This document shows positions 4,991 through 7,831 of a DNA stretch of 7,831 nucleotides, one piece after another. Where the stretch lies: the NCBI GenBank assembly GCA_036564195.1, contig DATCLA010000164.1:1-7831 (forward strand). The letters are read 5' to 3'. A program made the position numbers and the translations under genes. The DNA is from DATCLA01 sp036564195 (lineage in GTDB: Bacteria > Bacillota > UBA4882 > UBA8346). The notes below the pieces were generated by a model, which worked only from the letters and a program-made list of their open reading frames with translations, did not search any database and was not told where the DNA came from. Position 1 is the stretch's first letter. Every line of letters starts with the position of its first letter.

Positions 4991-6081
4991 AGATCACCTT
5001 TCCCTATCTGGGCCCGGTTTTAGCTTATCAAAAACTCTTGGAACGGTTAGGGCATGAGGTGATCATCCCACCACGGCCCAGCCAAAGGACGATCGAGTTG
5101 GGGGTCAAATACAGCCCCGAGTTTATCTGTTTCCCCTTTAAAATTATTTTAGGCAGTTATCTCGAGGCTTTGGAACAAGGAGCGGAAGTCATCGTGACCA
5201 CCGGTTTCATCGGTGCTTGCCGGGCCGTATATTACGGCGACTTAAGCGAACGGATCCTCCGTCAATTAGGCCACCCGGTTAAGGTGATCATCTTTGACTC
5301 CCCCACTGAAAGCTTCCCAAGTTTCATCCGGAATTGCCGGGAGATCAGCAACGACCGCCCCTTACCGGAAGTGGCCGCCGCGTTGAATCTGGTGATCCGG
5401 CTCATTTACGCCAGCGATCACTTTCAAAAACAAATTAACCATCTCCGCCCTTATGAGCTGTTTCCGGGGACCGCCGACCGGATCTGGCAAGAGATTCAAG
5501 CCCTCCTGGCCAGCTGCAATAATCTGAAACAACTGAAGCAAACGGTCAAAGCAGCCCGGAAACTCATTACCGCCATACCGGTGGACCCAAACCGCCAGGT
5601 CCTCAAGGTGGGCCTGGTCGGCGAGATCTATCTGGTGATGGAAGGCTGCTCCAATAATGAGATCGAAGCCAAACTGGCCCGGTTAGGGGTGGAAGTGGTC
5701 CGCCACCAATACATCTCCAATTGGTTTAATCACTGTCTCTTCCCGCCCCGCCGATTGTTGCGCCAGGCCAAAACCTATTTAAAATATGCTGTTGGCGGCC
5801 ATGAACAAGAAAATATCGGTCACATCCTTGAATTTAAAAAGCGTAATTTCGATGGTGTCATCCACTTGCTGCCCTTCGGCTGTATGCCCGAACTGGTGAC
5901 TCAGACGATTATCCCGGCCTTAGCAACAGATCTGGACTTGCCCATCCTCTCCCTTTCCCTGGATGAACAAACAGGCTGGGTCAATAATCAGATCCGGCTG
6001 GAGGCCTTCGTCGAATTGCTCTGGGCCCGCCGCCGGCTTTTAAAGGAGGAGAATGATGCCCAAGTTATTTGTAGGGGTTGA
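4987..6081 (+). CDS. 2-hydroxyacyl-CoA dehydratase/activase-related protein, COG3581 type
   Basis: The 364-residue protein begins MKITFPYLGP and carries F-I-C48-F-P-F-K, then L-G-x-x-L-x-x-L-E-x-G (55-66), G-A-C78-R-A, P-F-G-C299-M-P-E, L-S-L-D-E (323-327) and R-L-E-A-F (337-341). These match in order the motifs of the upstream gene, although overall sequence identity is low, so the two look like ancient paralogues, as are the two subunits of 2-hydroxyglutaryl-CoA and phenyllactyl-CoA dehydratases. Cysteines 48, 78 and 299 are candidate cluster ligands. An inserted region of about 120 residues (about 110-205) separates the two cysteine regions, with a charged helical part near 170-195. Translation starts at TTG and is coupled to the upstream gene. 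Its 3' end overlaps the activase gene by about 26 bases. An ATP-driven reductase or dehydratase component is inferred; the substrate is unknown. Confidence 0.85.
   Translation: MKITFPYLGPVLAYQKLLERLGHEVIIPPRPSQRTIELGVKYSPEFICFPFKIILGSYLEALEQGAEVIVTTGFIGACRAVYYGDLSERILRQLGHPVKVIIFDSPTESFPSFIRNCREISNDRPLPEVAAALNLVIRLIYASDHFQKQINHLRPYELFPGTADRIWQEIQALLASCNNLKQLKQTVKAARKLITAIPVDPNRQVLKVGLVGEIYLVMEGCSNNEIEAKLARLGVEVVRHQYISNWFNHCLFPPRRLLRQAKTYLKYAVGGHEQENIGHILEFKKRNFDGVIHLLPFGCMPELVTQTIIPALATDLDLPILSLSLDEQTGWVNNQIRLEAFVELLWARRRLLKEENDAQVICRG
6044..6049 (+). promoter_or_regulatory. ribosome binding site of the activase gene
   Basis: AGGAGG lies inside the end of the preceding gene. It is 6 bases from the second of two adjacent ATG codons (6056) but only 3 from the first (6053). 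The second ATG is therefore the likelier start. Confidence 0.75.
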
Positions 6082-7018
6082 TGTCGGTTCGGTCAGCACC
6101 AATCTGGTGGTTCTGGATGAAACGGGGGACCTGCTTTTTCGTAAATACTATCGCAATGACGGTCAACCGCTACAGATGATCCAAGCGGGCCTGACCGAGA
6201 TCCGGGACTATTTTAAGGACCCAAAGATCGGCGGCGTAGGGACTACCGGCAGCGGTCGGTTATTGGCCGGAGCGGTCTTAGGAGCCGACGTAGTCAAAAA
6301 CGAGATTACCGCCCATGCCACTGCAGCCATCCACTATTACCCCGAGGTCCGCACTATATTGGAGATCGGCGGCCAAGACTCCAAGATTATTTTAGTCCGA
6401 AACCGGGTGGTTACTGATTTCGCTATGAATACGGTTTGCGCCGCGGGGACCGGCTCTTTCCTGGACCATCAGGCGGAACGGTTGAAGGTGCCGATCGAGG
6501 AATTTGGCGATCTGGCCTTAACCGCAGTCAACCGGGTCAAGATCGCTGGTCGGTGTAGTGTTTTCGCTGAATCGGACATGATCGCCAAACAACAATTGGG
6601 TTTTTCCAAAGCGGAGATCATTAATGGCCTCTGTGAAGCTTTGGTAAGAAATTTTCTGACTAATCTGGCCCGAGACAAAGATCTGGCAGAACCGGTGCTC
6701 TTTCAAGGCGGGGTCGCTGCCAACCGCGGGATCCGGGCCGCTTTTGAGCGGGAGTTACGGACGAAACTCATTATCCCACCTTATTATGATGTGATGGGCG
6801 CCATTGGCGCAGCCTTGCTAGCCCGGGACCGTTGGCGCAAAACCGGGTCCGCAACACAGTTTCGCGGTTTCCACCAGTTAAACCTGGAGCTAGCGCCGTC
6901 GGTCTTCGAATGCAAATGCTGCAGCAACGGCTGCGAAGTGATTCGGGTGGAACAAGACCAAATCACCCTCGCGGTTTGGGGGGACAAATGCGGGAGATAT
7001 AGCAATGAGATTGCCTAA
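6056..7018 (+). CDS. acyl-CoA dehydratase activase (BcrAD/BadFG/HgdC family, ASKHA ATPase)
   Basis: The 320-residue protein (321 if the ATG at 6053 is used; numbering below counts from that first Met) has the ASKHA phosphate-1 motif G-V-D-V-G-S-V-S-T-N (8-17), G-V-G-T-T-G-S-G-R (61-69), I-G-G-Q-D-S-K (105-111), the adenosine motif F-Q-G-G-V-A-A-N (217-224) and M-G-A-I-G-A-A (248-254). C129 (NTVCAAGTGSF) and C168 (GRCSVF) correspond to the two cysteines per subunit that hold the bridging [4Fe-4S] cluster of the HgdC-type homodimer. ATP hydrolysis drives low-potential electron transfer to a partner protein, here most likely the products of the two preceding genes. A C-terminal tail of about 35 residues adds five cysteines (287, 289, 290, 294, 313; C-x-C-C-x3-C...C). 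Such a tail normally joins activase to DUF2229 in long fused proteins, so this cluster looks like the split form. Confidence 0.92.
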   Translation: MPKLFVGVDVGSVSTNLVVLDETGDLLFRKYYRNDGQPLQMIQAGLTEIRDYFKDPKIGGVGTTGSGRLLAGAVLGADVVKNEITAHATAAIHYYPEVRTILEIGGQDSKIILVRNRVVTDFAMNTVCAAGTGSFLDHQAERLKVPIEEFGDLALTAVNRVKIAGRCSVFAESDMIAKQQLGFSKAEIINGLCEALVRNFLTNLARDKDLAEPVLFQGGVAANRGIRAAFERELRTKLIIPPYYDVMGAIGAALLARDRWRKTGSATQFRGFHQLNLELAPSVFECKCCSNGCEVIRVEQDQITLAVWGDKCGRYSNEIA

Positions 7019-7106
7019 AATCGTGAGAAACAATACCAAGGGCTTCAAAGACTGGGAAACGCTAATGAAAGATAAGTCCCTGATTGTTACCAATACTTTT
7101 ATATAG
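7005..7106 (+). CDS. possible 33-codon small ORF at the end of the activase operon
   Basis: An ATG at 7005-7007, 7 bases after GGGAGA, opens a 33-codon frame beginning MRLPKIVRNNTKGFKDWETL and ending at TAG 7104-7106. It overlaps the last 14 bases of the activase gene in another frame. The peptide is basic and has no recognisable family. Chance is a real alternative. Confidence 0.2.
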   Translation: MRLPKIVRNNTKGFKDWETLMKDKSLIVTNTFI

Positions 7107-7181
7107 CTAAATCGAAGAAACCTTAACTTCGCTAAATATTTTTGCCTAAAGTATTTTTATAGATAAGATAAAACTTTAATA

Positions 7182-7221
7182 ATTTTAAAGCCCCGCCGGT
7201 CACAGGCAGAGGCTTTAAAAT
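7182..7221. terminator. inverted repeat between convergent genes (probable bidirectional terminator)
   Basis: ATTTTAAAGCC (7182-7192) and GGCTTTAAAAT (7211-7221) are perfect 11-base complements around an 18-base GC-rich loop that can form a further GCC/GGC stem. It lies between the ends of the activase operon and the convergent YmaF-family gene, so it could serve both. The T-tracts are short and partly inside the stem, so strength is uncertain. Confidence 0.55.
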
Positions 7222-7233
7222 AAGCGAACGGTT

Positions 7234-7746
7234 TTAATTTAACGGGTCCTCGATCAGACTGGCGAATTGGAATTCATGAAAATGTCCATCGTCAATCGTG
7301 GTAACATATTTGGCAAAATGGATGTGCTTTCCACCACCCACATCAATGGCGGGACCGGAAACCGCAGCAATCTCATGAAAATGCTCATCGAAAAAGTCGG
7401 TGTTGACAAAGATTCCATGGACATGACTGTTACCGAAAGGTATCATCGAGCTGCTTACCCCGGCGAAACGGTGATTATGTCGATCTTCCCCGGCCTCAGC
7501 CAACTTGGTGCTGCCTTGGAATTCATGGGTATGGGTCTGGCAAGAATCAGGGGGAGAAGGCTTGGGCGGATCCGGTTTAGGAGGATCCGGCTTTCGAGGG
7601 CATTCCGGATCCTTGGGACACTCCGGTTTTTTAGGCCATTCCGGTTTCTTCGGGAACGACTCGCTAATAGGGTTAGTAAGAGATTGGTATATTTGCCCGG
7701 GGCAAGATCCTGAACCCACCTGAATGACAGGCTCCTTGGAGTTCAT
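7234..7746 (-). CDS. YmaF-family histidine-rich protein with proline-rich N-terminal repeat
   Basis: The 170-residue protein matches the YmaF family over residues about 70-170 (H-T-H-E-F-x-G-S-T-K-L-A-E, then H-N-H-R-F-A-G-V, later NTDFFDEHFHEI and GHFHEFQFASLIEDP). Six H-x-H motifs occur at 72-74, 90-92, 108-110, 122-124, 141-143 and 155-157, suggesting metal binding; the family's function is unknown. Residues about 33-67 are a proline-rich repeat (KKPEWP, KKPECP, KDPECP, RKPDPP, KPDPP, KPSPP), giving an extended linker with cysteines at 43 and 49, plus C15 and C69. No signal peptide is visible. The start at 7744-7746 is chosen because AAGGAGGG (CCCTCCTT at 7754-7761) sits 7 bases upstream. 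An ATG at 7798-7800 would add 18 residues across that ribosome site and is unlikely. The gene converges on the activase operon. Confidence 0.88.
   Translation of the reverse strand: MNSKEPVIQVGSGSCPGQIYQSLTNPISESFPKKPEWPKKPECPKDPECPRKPDPPKPDPPKPSPPDSCQTHTHEFQGSTKLAEAGEDRHNHRFAGVSSSMIPFGNSHVHGIFVNTDFFDEHFHEIAAVSGPAIDVGGGKHIHFAKYVTTIDDGHFHEFQFASLIEDPLN
7546..7653 (-). repeat. coding repeat for the proline-rich linker of the YmaF-family protein
   Basis: Near-identical 18-base units containing CCGGA(A/T/G) and GGATCCGG-type blocks encode KKPExP-like hexapeptides, shortening to pentapeptides (KPDPP, KPSPP) at the right-hand (C-terminal) side. Such repeats readily change copy number, so linker length may vary between strains. 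Confidence 0.7.
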
Positions 7747-7769
7747 AACGGCACCCTCCTTTCGGAACC

Positions 7770-7798
7770 ATTTTATGTTGAATATCGCTGAATGTAAC
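7770..7798 (-). promoter_or_regulatory. possible sporulation sigma-E/K-like promoter of the YmaF-family gene
   Basis: The minus strand reads GTTACATT (7791-7798), 13 bases, then CATAAAAT (7770-7777). The latter is close to the sigma-E -10 form CATACAAT; the -35 part matches only partly. Transcription would start a few bases before the ribosome site at 7754-7761. No good sigma-A promoter is visible in the same stretch. Confidence 0.3.
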
Positions 7799-7831
7799 AT
7801 GCGGATTGCATTATCGGCTTTGGAAACTTTA

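Noticed and set aside
7267..7723. Long plus-strand frames opposite the YmaF-family gene
   Set aside because: They are products of the repetitive proline/glycine-coding DNA. The minus strand has the family match and the ribosome site.
7747..7800. Longer start (ATG at 7798-7800) for the YmaF-family protein
   Set aside because: The extension reads through the strong AAGGAGGG site that serves the ATG at 7744-7746, and its residues do not resemble the family.

Overview
The window most likely comes from an anaerobic, spore-forming-type member of the Bacillota (Clostridia or a related class). The evidence is the AGGAGG-type ribosome binding sites, a TTG start with a TTGA stop/start overlap, a YmaF-family protein, and a cluster of 2-hydroxyacyl-CoA-dehydratase-activase-type genes typical of strict anaerobes. 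I cannot name the species. Base composition changes visibly along the window: roughly 1-3400 is AT-rich, and the dehydratase/activase genes at 4013-7018 are clearly GC-richer.

Left part (1-3001, minus strand). Three genes read right to left: a 12-TM major facilitator efflux pump (1604-2833), a small five-helix membrane protein of unknown family (1022-1516), and a membrane-anchored GyrI/AraC effector-binding-like protein (229-795). Together they look like a drug or small-molecule efflux/response locus. The pump and the GyrI-like gene are preceded by the same promoter-leader block: a TATATGGTAA core, a short T/G-rich stretch, a GGAG ribosome site, then a tiny ORF. Each tiny ORF ends at or next to the next start. 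In front of the pump two tiny ORFs (10 and 27-28 codons) form a chain of abutting and overlapping stops and starts, as expected for leader-peptide or translational-coupling control. The GyrI-like gene contains an exact A_AAA_AAC slippery heptamer near its end. A -1 shift there restores a family-like C-terminal strand.

Middle (3002-4012). A gene-free stretch holds about ten degenerate 21-bp tandem units with a TTCC...GGAA dyad. A small RadC-like JAB/MPN+ protein follows (3434-3883). Its N-terminal part appears to lie in a different frame (from 3373), so this gene has probably been frameshifted.

Right part (4013-7831). Three tightly coupled plus-strand genes encode two paralogous cysteine-containing proteins (COG3580/DUF2229-like and COG3581-like) and an ASKHA-fold [4Fe-4S] activase. 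Each paralogue keeps a C-x-P-x-K cysteine, a second mid-region cysteine and an FGC-x-P cysteine, so together they resemble a split two-subunit dehydratase/reductase with its own ATP-driven electron donor. The substrate is unknown, and no classical HgdAB/FldBC dehydratase, CoA-transferase or ligase is present. A convergent YmaF-family gene (7234-7746, minus) has six H-x-H motifs and a proline-rich N-terminal repeat. An inverted repeat at 7182-7221 separates the two convergent units.
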